The notes under the pieces: model-generated | Database searches by the model: none | Seen by the model: only the letters and a program-made list of their open reading frames with translations | What the model was told of the DNA's origin: nothing | Shown here: positions 12,383 through 24,240 of the stretch, in pieces | Layout: each line of letters opens with the position of its first letter | How positions within the stretch are numbered: the first letter of the stretch is position 1 | Source of the DNA: Alopecurus myosuroides | Taxonomy: Eukaryota > Streptophyta > Magnoliopsida > Poales > Poaceae | Assembly: GCA_028641055.1 (NCBI GenBank) | Contig: CM054059.1 | Location: 50,477,682 to 50,541,681 of the forward strand | Direction of reading: 5' to 3' | Length of the DNA: 64,000 nt | Position numbers and translations under genes: made by a program

Positions 12383-15300
12383 TGTAAGGTCCCCCCAGAA
12401 CCACTGTTCAAGGACACCTCCGATATGCATACATTCACGATCCCATATCACACCAGTCATGAACAACATATCATGTTGGTACACAGATACAATATCCATT
12501 ACACGATTACAGAAACGCTTACAAAAGGAACATGGTCACATGACCAAGTCTAACACAACTGCCACGCAGGGTAACCCACAACACACACATCGGAAGACTA
12601 AACACACAAACGTAGTAGAGCCCAAGTCACGCCTTAACCTACAGGCTGCTGACCGGGAGACGATCCTAGTTTGCAAGGCCATCAGCGTAGTACTCCTCCT
12701 CGTAGATCTCCTCCTAAGACTCCTTCTCAAAGCCTGGCAAGTAAATACCAGGGATGAAACCAATATGAGTACATTTGAATGTACTCAGCAAGACACCCAT
12801 CATGTAGTTTACCAAAACGCAAGTATGCTTATATAGTGGAATAGGCAGGCTATACATAGGGTTCACTATCAATGATATATGTAAGACATATCATAGTTGA
12901 TTTTGAAAATCTCTATATCTTTGTTGAAGAAGATACTTCAAAAGAAAATAATATAGTTTTATTTCTCTTGTAGATATCACATGTACAAGAGGTTTTGGAA
13001 AACTGTGTTAAAAGAAAGTTTTCTCTTTGCAAAACTTCTTTGAATCATCTTCCAGTTTTTGTTTAGAAAAGAAAGGTTTTCTTTGTAAAACTCCATGTAA
13101 AACAACTTTTAGCTTTTCATCAACGGTACCTCCCTAGTACAAGATTTCCTCCTTTCAGTACTTCATGAGTCCAACACCTTTTTGAAAACTCCTTTTTGAA
13201 AACATTGACACAATGCTAGCTACATGGACATTCAACTGTCCATATCCAACGACACGGCTATTCCGAATAGTCTTACTCTACAGAGGTGTACACAATCCAC
13301 CAGATTCAGTACATCCTCCGTGAACAACCACGGACTGTAACAACAGTTTGTAAACATCAGATAACCGATCCTAACCATCCACTATGTCGAAGCTAGAATA
13401 TGCCTATGTCTTCAGTTGGGTGTGTGCTCCCCGGCATTAGGTCCCACCTCGCCAAGACAGGAGCCCCAACTGCTGCGACCGGGGGGTAACTTAATCCCTC
13501 CCTTTGTACGTCCCGTATACCCCTCCTGGCGACAATCGGTTCGAGGGCACGACGACCCTTATAGAAAATTGAGATATAACACACGCTAACAAAAACAAAC
13601 TTCAAGTTAAGCCCCATGCCCATGTTGAGGTAGGGTGGCAGTACGGTAAAGGTTGTCGGGCGAAGACTAGGTTATGTGTCATTTTTGTAAAACACCTTTT
13701 CCCCCAAAAATGACCACTTGAACATTCCTCCGGTGGATAAGGCTCAGCCCTTCCATCGGTTTTCCATAAAGCCTTTGTTTTGCAAAAACATATTTTTAGG
13801 GTGTCCACTTAGGGACTTAAACTTTTGGTGGTAATAAATACCATATGGTGGCTATGGGCTTGGTAACACCAAGTATCAACTACTGGCATAGTAATAGTAT
13901 AATATTAATAGTAGTAGTAGTCACTGAAAAATGTTTTTGGTAATCAAAGTTCTTGTAAAACTTTCAGAAGTAAAACATGCATGATAGATAATGGTAAGTG
14001 TAGTATAACAGCAAGCATCAGGATGGCTTGCCTTAAATCTCTTAGTGTCCCTGGCCTTGAAGTAGCTTGAACTTGACGCACAACTCTAAAACTCCAGCTT
14101 CTTCTTCTTCGTTTTCTAACGCCATAAAAGAAATAAAGACACTCACTTAGATCTAAAGAAGGAAAACTACTAAACAAATCCATATGTATAGCAAGCAAAC
14201 TTATACTAGCGCAAACACTCAAAAAGTTATCGCGAAAACTATCTCACAAACTGTCATGGTACAAAACTATCGTCAAACAAACATATGGTTGAGAAACCAT
14301 ATGCCACATCTTACATACCACATATGGAGTGGATGTACCACTCTCATAATGAGATATTCAAGAAGCTAAAAATATAGCTTGTGGCACAAACGGTGATACT
14401 ACTAAAATAATAACAATCAATCAAAGCAATACCCATGGCAGTGGGTATCAACAACCCACAAGCAATCATCACCAAACAAGTTCATGACTAAACTAATGCA
14501 TAGATAACAAGATACTACTAGGCACAACAACAACACTAGCACAACAATAGCATAAGTACAATACTCATGCTAAGGTAATTAGTCAGACAATTTTCAAACT
14601 GCAAGCAAACACACCAGAGATGAATAGGCTAGTTATTGACTATGCTACTGTCTACTCAAAGTTAAGGAATCCATCAATCATGAAAATAAACAAACCAACC
14701 AGTGGCTATACCAATGGTAACAAGTCATGAGATGCACTCTAAAACACAATCACTAAAAGGGATAACAAAACTAGAAAACAACATAGTGGTAGTAGTGCAC
14801 TAATAGCATACTAGTATGAAAAATCCTACACATGCATGCTATAAGAAATAATTGCACTCTACAACTGATAGCAACAAGCAACTCCACGAGTCATGTCATA
14901 GCAACAGAAGTAACAATGTCCTAAACATGCTAGAATAATCACACACTCATAAAATAAAAGACAACAATACTATAGCTACTCACAATATCTGGTGGTGGCA
15001 CTAATTAAGGCATCACTAGAGAAGACAAACATCACTATAAGGATGCATAACTCTAAACAAAAAAGGTATGAAGGTAAAAACCTACTAACAACACACAACA
15101 CATTACACATGCTAGTAAGCATAAACACTAAAAATAATCTTATGAAAACATCTACTAAGCAAGCATCAATCCATTCTAGTAATACACGCTCTTCTACTCA
15201 ATCAAATAGCAAGAAATCAAAGTACAAGCTATACAACCAATAGCTATGCACTCAACACAAGCTTAGCTAAATACTTTCAAAAATCCAAACACTTTATGAA

Positions 15301-18300
15301 ATTCATTCACCAATAATTTATCAATCACCAGAAAAACATTCTATTTGCAACAATATTCTATTTAAACAAAGCACTAGTAAAACACTTCTTAACATGATAC
15401 TCCTAAGGTAATATTATGTTAACAAATGAACCACAACTAAACATACTAGTAGTCAACAACAAATACTAAACTCTTCACTCACATAAGTGAAACAAACAAC
15501 CATTTTCTTTGGTGGAAAATATTAAAAACACATATAGAAATACATGCTACTATCACATAAGTGTAGGGTAGGGGATTTGCATCCCTAACCAAAATGTAAT
15601 GGGACCAGTGGGTTATGGGCCCACTAATACCAAGACGTTTAGAGGTAATAAAGCCTCTGGTTACACGTGACAAAATTAACCTATCAAAGAAATCCACACA
15701 AGGCTATTCATACTAGTGAAAATAACACTAGTGAAAAACAAACAACAAATCCTACACATGCTTTGCTATAAAATAAAGTGCTGGCTAACAGAGATAATAA
15801 CAACAAAATAACAGTACCAAAATGGCACTGGACTCAACCCAAGCATAGCACAACTTAGGTAAAGACAAGCATACAAAGATTTGGTTCACACAATAAACCA
15901 AATAATAAACTAGGAAAATAACAAATGCTACTTCTATTTCTATTTTACTTTCCAAACATGAACACACTTTCTAAGGTAGATGTACTGCAAGGAAACAACC
16001 TAATAACAAATGGTAACCCATCTATACATGCTAGGATAAAAGTCTCAAGCAATCACACATTTGTTTCCAAACAAGTACACACATAAGTAAGAAAACAGAA
16101 AAGCTGTTTCTAAAAATTCTCACGAAAAATAATCTAGGACTCTAAAAATTCACCCAAGATAGGACTACATAGACTAGTCATCAACCCGTGCATCCGCACG
16201 GGCTAGCAATTTTTCAAATTTCATGAAAAAGAAATTGCTTTGACCCTATTGTGTGGAACTTAAAGTACATGATAAAATGAATTAGGATTTTCATAAATTA
16301 TAGTGATAATTTCTTATAGTCATTCGTTATGGTACATATTTATGCATTTCAAATTTGACATTTCTTAATATCTAAGATATGAGTTCTGCATATATATTAG
16401 ACATGATAAATTCTTCACTTAATTACCATGCACGAAGTTCTATCTATCCCTGATACAAATGTGTGACACAACGATACACATGATCATGTTTGTACAATCC
16501 AATACATGCTTGACATATGTATATACTATTTAAATACTATGTTATGGTATATATTTATTGGCTTTTATTACCGTACAAAAATCGCCAAAAGCATACATGT
16601 TCTTATAGGCCCATACCATTAAGGTCTATATTTCCTTCGATTAAAATCTATGGTCGAATTTGTTTTCTTGTATCAACCCTGGAACATTAGTTTATCATTC
16701 GTTCCTATATGTCATATATGGAAGTATATCTGTCTAACCCTATAACAATGATGATAATTATTCTTATCTGTATCATTGTCTTAATATTCTTATGTCAACA
16801 ATGCTTAATTGTGGGCATACAAAATGCTGGTACAGATCATATTAGTTCCACCGACATATTATAGGCATTAATGCAAAGACAAACTATAAGGGTTGGTCCC
16901 CAAACGAATAGAGCTCATGTCTGCGTTTAGAAACATTTTTTGTACTATGTCGCATGATGTAATAGATACTGCATGTATTGTTGTTTGAGAAAGAAAATGT
17001 TGTAGGTGCTTGCTAGCCACATCATTATATCAATGTGCATTAGTCTAACCTATGACATGTGTGTGACATCATTTTCGTTGGACAGTCGAGCTGATTATAT
17101 ATTGGTTGCGATTTGGTAACAATATATGACCTCTAAAGTCAGTTGGAAAATTCTAGATATTAACTATGTGGATCTGCATACAAATATTTTTTTGTGTATT
17201 CTTTCGTACAAATAGGTTGAGTTTTAAGATTATTTTAATTTTGTATAATTTTTCATGGCGCCGGTTGCCTAGATTTACTTAAATAAACACTGAAATATCC
17301 ATATGTCCATGCTCTAGTCGATTTTTTTAAATACACGTCATACTTGTTCCACGGAAAGAAAAAATGTGAGAAATCAAATCCATACATTAGTTGTTGATGT
17401 ATGGTTGGATAGGACACAAATGTACTCTTGCCGCAAGGTTAGTTTCCGCGTGCTACCGCAATTATCAGTTCCGAGTTACTGACCATGACGAACTTCTAGT
17501 TAATAAAAGTTGAAAATTTATTAGCCAGGCGGGAAAAAATCTACCATTATCCAGACAGACTGACAAACAGCTTCCATTTCGCGAGCAACATGTAAATAGG
17601 AGAGCAATGCGATTAGTACTGATAGAGCTCCCGCAGTAAATATAACTGGATAATCGTTATGGCTGGCAGCAGTGTAAACGACGCCCTTGCCGCTTGCCAA
17701 CCTCTAGTTAAAACCTGACGGTGATAGATCAGCTATGATTCCTCATGTCCATGCATTGTTTTTAAAATAAAATGTTCAAGCCTGAGTATGGCAGAGAAAT
17801 TAGCAGATTGAGGTTACGTACAGGATATGGATTCTTGCATGCATGCTTCTAGAGACATGTCAGAAAAGTGTCCTCTCGTTTCACTTTTATTTTATTTGCG
17901 GGAAGAAGACTCGAACCAGCTACCTAGAGGTCGTTGTTGATATCCGGCGTTCTCCAAATTGGACGGATCGACGTAAAATAATCTAGGATCCTGACCGTCT
18001 ACAACTGAGATTAACGGTTTATATTTTGTTTCGCTGTATTTCATTTAGGATTAACATAGAGCCTCTAACGGTGCCTCCAAGCAGTAAATATAAGATCTAG
18101 TCACACAAATACTCATCCAATGAGATTCACCTCAAAAAACATTTTTAAACTCCTTCTAAAAATCTTAGAAATGCCTACTGGTCATTTACCAAAATGAATG
18201 GAATTTCCATTTGCTAAGTCACCTTGATGTGAGGCCAAGTCCTAATGGTAGATCTACTTACTAGCTATCAAAAAAAAAATTTGACCAAAAAGGATACAAA

Positions 18301-20286
18301 TCCAAAAAGTTATGCCAAAAATAGCTAAACAGACAGTCTGTGGCAAAACATTTGTTGTGACAAAAATAAAAGTCAAAACTTAGATCTACCAAGTTTATAT
18401 GGTTAAGAAAACATATAACTAGTGCCAGGAATTTTGGTTGATTTTATTTTGCACTAAAAGTATTTTTCACAGGGCAAAAGCAATCAAGCATTTTTTAACA
18501 GATTTAAAAAGAAAAGAAAACATCAAAACATGCTGGGGGTTCTGTGGGCGCGGCCCAAGCGCACGGCGTGGCCCACGGATCAACGCCCCACGTCCTCCCT
18601 TCTTCCTCTCTCCCTCTCTCTCTCTCTCCTCACGCGCGACGGGGACACGGGAAGCGGCCGTTGCTCACCGTGGGGCGATGGGAATGGGGCGGCGCGGGCT
18701 CGGAGAAGCTGCAGGGGTCCGAAGGCGTCGAGGGGTGTCGATTTTGGGCTCGGGCGCGGTCTCAGGCGATGGCGCACGGCCGGGCGCCCGCGGTGGCGAC
18801 TCGGATGGCGGCGGCGTCCTGCAAGCAAACAGACCACGGGTAGGGGTCAGGGCGCGTCGTGGGGGCACAGGGAACTCAACGGAGTGGAGCACGGGGGATG
18901 GGAGGGGTCGTGGAGAGGTGCTCCACCTCGGGCTCGGCTCGGTGACCGGCGGCGTCTAGGAGCTCGAGGAGCTCGTGGGGGCGGTCCAGGGCTCCTCCCT
19001 TCGGCTTCGTGAGTGAGAGGGGAAGTGTGGGGGTGGGGTGCTGCAAGGGACATGGGTGAGATGGCTTATAGCCACAAGGGTGAGGGCAAAAGGGCAAGGT
19101 GGGCTCGGGTTCATGCCAATGGGTGGCATTGGGGTGCTCTAGGGGGCTTTTTGGACAATGCACATCATGGCATTGTGCCAAGGGCCAAGGTAGGAAAGGG
19201 GCAAGTGAAACATGACCCTTGGGGTGGAGGAGAGGCAAGGGAACGGTCTCATGGGTCAAGGTATGTGAGCCCATACCTTGCCACATCACCTTGTCCCCTC
19301 TCTCTTCCACACTTGTTATCTTTCTCTACAAGGCTTCTAGAAGCAAACAAAAGCATCCTAGGTCGAGTACACATCCTAGTCAACACACTAGACAAGGCCT
19401 CAGTTAAAAACTTGAAATAAAAAGCAATGAAAACATCTGTCCAAAAATGTATCTGTCATTGTTCAAAAAATGCAGAAAATTCAGTTAACACTTAGGGATT
19501 TTTCTAAGTGTTGAAAAACTGTGAAATGAGCAAAAAGTTTGGATTGTTTTCAGAGACCAAATGGATTCCAATTTTTGTTTTACAAGATGGAGTTTGTTAA
19601 ATATGTTTTAAAATTTCAGAAACATAGTGGATTGTTTTCAGAGACCAAATGGATTCCAATTTTTTGAAACCCAATTTGAAATAGTTTAAGGCTATGAAAA
19701 CATAGTGGGAAAAGGGGTACTTTCTGTTTTTCTTCGTTTTCTAAAAATGCCTTTTTCTGCCTTATTTTTCTTCCACAAAAAAAAACAAGCAAAAGATTAT
19801 TTTTCTCATCCCAAAATTCAAACCAAGCTTATGGATTTGTATTACATATATCAAGGAACAAATAAAAGCCAAGAAAACATAAAATAACATTTTATAGCCC
19901 AGTGAAAACAAAAGGTGGAAAACATGTACTTGGCTATATTTTCACGGAATAGTTTCTATAGAAAACTTAAAAGAAAACTTCGATAAATCATTTTGAAACT
20001 TTGTTTTCTTGGATCCAATAAAACTAAAAGTTTATTTAAAGGTGAAATCAAGAATGATCCAAGTCTTGGAATAAAAGTTCACTCAAGTAACATCAGAAAA
20101 AAAAACATCAGGAAAAATAATAGAATTGTTTTCAGGAAAAGTTTGTGATGGTTTTCAAAATGGAATAAAACTTGCATTGCATATATGATCAAGATCATAA
20201 ACACATGTTGGTTTAAACAATCATGTTTTTAGAAAACAAAATTGTTGGCCCTAATTTTTCTCTCCTTGAACTACAGGGGTGTGAGA
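12383..20286 (-). repeat. Right (5') LTR of the large Gypsy element, containing a Helitron
   Basis: It starts TGTAAGG next to the primer site and ends GTGTGAGA at 20286, where the left copy has GTGTGACA. GATAA follows. Removing the probable Helitron (16174-18095) leaves about 5.98 kb. Bases 12383-14107 and 19378-20286 match the left LTR. A GC-rich block at about 18540-19300 carries long but uncoupled ORFs on both strands; such blocks occur in grass Gypsy LTRs and I do not read it as a gene. The stretch 14110-16170 is A/C-rich without genes. Confidence 0.65.
16174..18095 (-). mobile_element. Probable non-autonomous Helitron
   Basis: On the minus strand the 3' end shows a hairpin CCCGTGC-GGAT-GCACGGG, seven spacer bases and terminal CTAG, followed by a T. 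This is the Helitron 3' signature (hairpin then CTRR, inserted between A and T). The best partner 5' end is TCTTATATTTACTGC, ending at plus 18095, with T outside at 18096; the left outside base is A at 16173. No helicase or Rep sequence is present, so it would be a 1.9-kb non-autonomous copy. The 3' end is firm, the 5' end is a best guess. Confidence 0.55.
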
Positions 20287-20291
20287 GATAA

Positions 20292-23200
20292 ATCATTCAA
20301 AGGAGAATACCACAATACCATGCTTCAATACGAGGAAACAAAACATGATTTCAATTCGATGGAACATTAAGAACTCTCATATATTTGATACTACTCATGA
20401 TAAATAATATACTACTAAGCACACAATTAAAATAACATCTAACATGACATGCCAAAGTCTAAGCCACCGTCAAAGCAAGATTCCTATTGCACCACTATAA
20501 GCATGAAACATTTTACTCTTCTCCAACACCACTCAACTTATTTGAAACAACTCTAAACGAAAATAATAATATAAAACCAGAGAGAAAATCATATATAACT
20601 GAAGCAAACCAACAAGCTCTGAACAAAATTTGAATGAAAAACAAGATCTTAACGCAAAACTAGCAAAAACTGAACACTCAGTGAACAATAAGAGTGAAAA
20701 CTAGAGTGTTCTAGGCAAAGAAAATGGATCGTGTCTCTCTCCAAACTAAAATATGCTAGGATCAAACCATAAACTACAGCAATAAAACAAACCAGACTGA
20801 AATCAAAATAAAATGACGCTCCAAGAATAACACATATCATGTGAAGCAATAAAAATATAGTGTTTTGAAAGAAACTTGATATTTTGTTGATGAAGAAGAG
20901 GATAGCTTTGACGCTTGTACTTCTTGGATATGTCTTGGGGTGACATGGGAATCCCCAATATTGAGCTTTTGTCAATTCTTCATCTTCTCATATAATCCTT
21001 TTATCCCTACACTTCTAAACTTCCTCCACATAAAACTTCTCACAATCTTCATTAGCAACATTAGTGCATCAAGATAATAAATCCACTTGGTTAAGTTTAA
21101 AAACAAGTATAACACTCAGTTTAAAACATTATTTACTTTCACAAATTCTTTTAAGGCTCGCCCCCCCCCCCCCCCCGAAAGAATCTCAAACTAAAAAGAT
21201 TAAGAGGCAAATACAAATATTGGTAGAAATATGTTAAAACAGAACAAATGGTAAATATGAATTTTTTCGAGAACCTTCTGTTGCTCAAATCAAAAAGTGT
21301 GAAACTAATGAAAGTTATATAATAACCTGGGGCAGGTTCCCAAAAAATATAAAAAATTCCTCAGTGTCTGACTGATGGAACCGGGGGTTTTGGTGAAGCG
21401 CAAAAATCTGGACAGAAAACAGTAATTTCCCCAATCCATACTAACTCACTATTAGAGGATACTCTTGGCACAAAAACAAAATAAAAGTGATAAGGATTGG
21501 TTTTTACGAAGGTAACAAGTTCCAAGACTCATAGAAAACAATAAAAAAATAAAAAAATAAAGGGAAAACAAAGTGGGTTGTCTCCCACAAGCGCTTTTCT
21601 TTAATGCCATTTAGCTAGGCATTTATTTTAAGGGACTTTATGTTTATGATACGACGAAGGAAAAAAACATCTATTTTTAGCTGAGAAGGTTCCATGAGAA
21701 TATTTACATTATTTCCATAGTCATGAACAGAAGTATTCAAGCTCGATCCTTATTTCATCAATGCTCACCTTCTTAATCACTTCTCTTTTTGAAAGTTTTA
21801 TATAACAAGTACAACTAATTTGTTTTTATTCGTGGTCCCTACCAATAAAGGAGATAGAAAACAACTTAAAACTAAAAGCAAAAGAAACTTAAAACTGAAA
21901 GCAAAAATAACATGGGTTGTCTCCCAAGAGCTCTTTCTTTATAGCCCTTAAGATAGGCTCAGTAATTTCAAAGATGCTCACATAAAAAAATATGAATTGA
22001 AGAAAAAGAGAGCATCAAGAAGAAAATATGAAACACATTTAAGCCTAAACCACTTCTTATGCATATGAATCTTGTAAAGAAATGAATAAAAGAAGCACAA
22101 AGAAACTAGCTTAGGAAGGAAAAATAAGAACAACTTCAAAACTTTCAACATAAAGAGAAATGTTTTAGTAACATGAAAATTCCTACAACCATATTTTCCT
22201 CTCTCGTAATAATTTTCAGTAGCATAATGTGTAAACTCAAAAATATAACTATCACATAAAGCATGTTTTTCATGAACTAAAAGCACATAATTCATATCAA
22301 GCTCCAAAATAGTGGGATCAAAATTTAAAATCATGACCTCTTCTAACCCACTTTTAGTAATATTGTAACAAGATGATTGATCACTCTCCAAAGGTATGGG
22401 ACTCCTTCTAGCTAGAGTCAAGACCTCTCCAATCCCATTTTCAATAACATCATAATTTATAACATCAAATAACATAGGACCATCATCTAGAGCATTACCA
22501 TATAAATTTTCTGAACAAACTTCCTCATTATCATGCATATCAATAGCTGGAATAAATAGAGGATTATCATAGGATTTATCAAAGTAGCAAGGATTATTAT
22601 AAATAACAGTATCAAAATCAGTTCCACAAGTTTCATTTATAGTAGCATCAAGGTCACAAGTATAGCAAGTATCAATTTCATCAAAAAGGGATATTTCAAA
22701 AGAATCAATAGGATCACCACATTCATCAATATAGCACTCATCATCCTTTGGTAAGAATGGAGAGCAATCAAATAAAGTATGAGTTAAAGAGTTACCCTCA
22801 TTGGAAGGTAGATATGGGTAGCTACTCCAATTCTTCCTCCTTGTGATCATCACTCTCCTCCTCTTTTTCATCCAATGAGCTTCCAGTTTCAGCAATTTCT
22901 TCTTCCATAGGCTCATGCAAAGCATTAGTTATCTTCCTTTTGGGAATGATAAGTTTTAATATATCTCATAATATAACCATTTTCATTCTGATAGTTCTCA
23001 CAACACAACTTAAGTATAGAAAAATCCTCAGATTTATAAGGAGCATCATCATATTTTTCAAGCACAGTAGCAATCTCAAAAGCACCCTTCCAAGTAAAAA
23101 ATACTTCAATTCATTACACATCATAAAATTCATAGTTTCCCTTAATATAAGAGGATATAGTGACAATAGGGTTACAAGCACATTGGAACAAAAGGTGTTT

Positions 23201-23465
23201 ATAATCCATATAGCAACAAGTTTCATCCAAAAAATAAGATATATCATATGTAAAGCACAAGTTTCTAGCAATAATTCCCAATTTATTTTAAGTGTCTATA
23301 AGTGTTTCCCTTTTAGTGACAAGCGGTGTTCCTTATAATTTATTTTGTTGTTCTTTGGTGAACCGAACTTGACAATAAGATCTAGTTTCAAAGAAAACAA
23401 CCATTGATAGCAAGAATAATAAAGCAAGAATGTACTTCCCAGGTGAACTTACAGATAGAGTTATG
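20292..23465 (-). mobile_element. Decayed internal region of an Athila-like Gypsy element
   Basis: The region lies left of a TGGCGCC-type primer site (23466-23484), so it is internal sequence on the minus strand. It contains A-rich non-coding DNA, a 16-C run at 21161-21176, the phrase GTGGGTTGTCTCCCA at 21574 and again near 21905, and one long ORF (22925-21978). No reverse transcriptase or integrase is visible. Large parts of a full element are therefore missing, and the left boundary is unclear because the GATAA duplication of the neighbour intervenes. Confidence 0.5.
21978..22925 (-). CDS. Athila-like retrotransposon ORF, acidic with hydrophobic C-terminus
   Basis: The product is 315 residues, starting at ATG 22925. 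The N-terminus is Lys/Arg-rich, the middle (about residues 50-230) is strongly Asp/Glu/Asn/Tyr-rich with several Cys, including SLFDEIDTCYTC, and the last 60 residues contain hydrophobic, Phe-rich stretches (LFLFFLPKLVSLCFFYSF) that could span a membrane. Similar acidic ORFs occur in grass Athila-like elements. The C-terminal stretch recalls the envelope-like region of that lineage but I see no further support for that. It is close to the primer site, which suggests that gag-pol was deleted. No function is assigned. Confidence 0.45.
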   Translation of the reverse strand: MLCMSLWKKKLLKLEAHWMKKRRRVMITRRKNWSSYPYLPSNEGNSLTHTLFDCSPFLPKDDECYIDECGDPIDSFEISLFDEIDTCYTCDLDATINETCGTDFDTVIYNNPCYFDKSYDNPLFIPAIDMHDNEEVCSENLYGNALDDGPMLFDVINYDVIENGIGEVLTLARRSPIPLESDQSSCYNITKSGLEEVMILNFDPTILELDMNYVLLVHEKHALCDSYIFEFTHYATENYYERGKYGCRNFHVTKTFLFMLKVLKLFLFFLPKLVSLCFFYSFLYKIHMHKKWFRLKCVSYFLLDALFFFNSYFFM

Positions 23466-23484
23466 CTCCCCGGCAACGGCGCCA
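23466..23484 (-). other. Primer-binding site (tRNA-Asp type) of the Athila-like element
   Basis: The minus strand reads TGGCGCCGTTGCCGGGGAG, the primer site typical of Athila-lineage elements. It lies 11 bases from the presumed LTR start TGATGACCC at 23496. Confidence 0.65.
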
Positions 23485-23495
23485 GAAAATAGTCT

Positions 23496-24240
23496 TGATG
23501 ACCCACAAGTGTAGGGGATCGCAATAGTCTTCAAGGGTACGTTTAACCCAATTTATTGTTTCGACACAAGGGGAGCCAAAGAATACCTGAGCCTTAGCAA
23601 CTGATTTTTCAATTCAGCCACGCCCGAGAAGCATTTAGAAAGATATATTAGTAATAAAAGGTGCAATAAAATAGTGGATGGAGTGGTGTTGTGATGTTTC
23701 TCTTGCGTCCTCAACACACCTAATACAATGACAATTGTATAGATGCACTGGTTCAGCGAAAAGATAGTTAATGTTGTGGAATATGGAGTTAAACAAGTGA
23801 TATTTGTAATCTGTAATAAACGGACTAGCAAGAAAACAAGTAGTAAAAGCATGTAAAAACAGTAACAATATTAGTAAAAGACGGACCGGGTTTCACAGGT
23901 TCACTAGTGGTAACTCTCCAAACAATAGAACAAGTGTTGGATAAACAAATTATAACTAGGCAATTGAAAAATCATGGGGGCATAACAATGCTATTATGGT
24001 GAGATATAGTTCACAGGTTATAACATGGCAGACATTACGTCAAGGCATATCGACCGCTATCCAGCATGCGTCTATATCTAATAGTCCACCTCAAGAAAGC
24101 TATCCAGAAAATCTCTTTGGTATTAAGTTGCAGCAACGAAGTGATTGCTTTGTGTGAAATAGACAATTGCATTCAGAACAATACGTAATGTAAGCAATGG
24201 TTCTCATCGATAGACAAGAGCACCACTGTGTTCTCCCTAG
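23496..24240 (-). repeat. 5' LTR fragment of the Athila-like element
   Basis: It begins TGATGACCCACAAGTGTAGG, a start I associate with abundant Triticeae Gypsy LTRs. It runs through GGGGAGCCAAAGAAT (from 23571) and a typical closing region near 24100-24240. No clear CA terminus or matching left copy was found, so the end at 24240 is approximate. Confidence 0.45.

Larger units (their letters stand above)
2597..20286 (-). mobile_element. Large LARD-like Gypsy LTR retrotransposon with nested insertions
   Basis: The element is bounded by GATAA duplications and lies on the minus strand. The primer-binding site (complement at 12367-12380) abuts the right LTR and the polypurine tract (complement at 9123-9136) abuts the left LTR. 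The internal region is only about 3.26 kb (9123-12382) and has no protease, reverse transcriptase, RNase H or integrase. LTR length without insertions is about 6 kb. Long LTRs with a short, largely non-coding interior are the defining traits of large retrotransposon derivatives (LARDs, such as barley Sukkula), which move with proteins from other elements. The two LTR copies differ by several percent by eye, so the insertion is not recent. Both LTRs have been invaded since: a Gypsy fragment on the left, a probable Helitron on the right. Confidence 0.7.

Noticed and set aside
18438..19420. Several 100-170-residue frames on both strands
   Set aside because: They come from a GC-rich block inside an LTR; low-complexity Arg/Gly/Pro composition and no domain.
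12383..20286. Reading this stretch as two separate LTR elements
   Set aside because: Matching GATAA at 2592 and 20287 and colinear similarity of both LTR ends with the left copy support one long LTR with an insertion.
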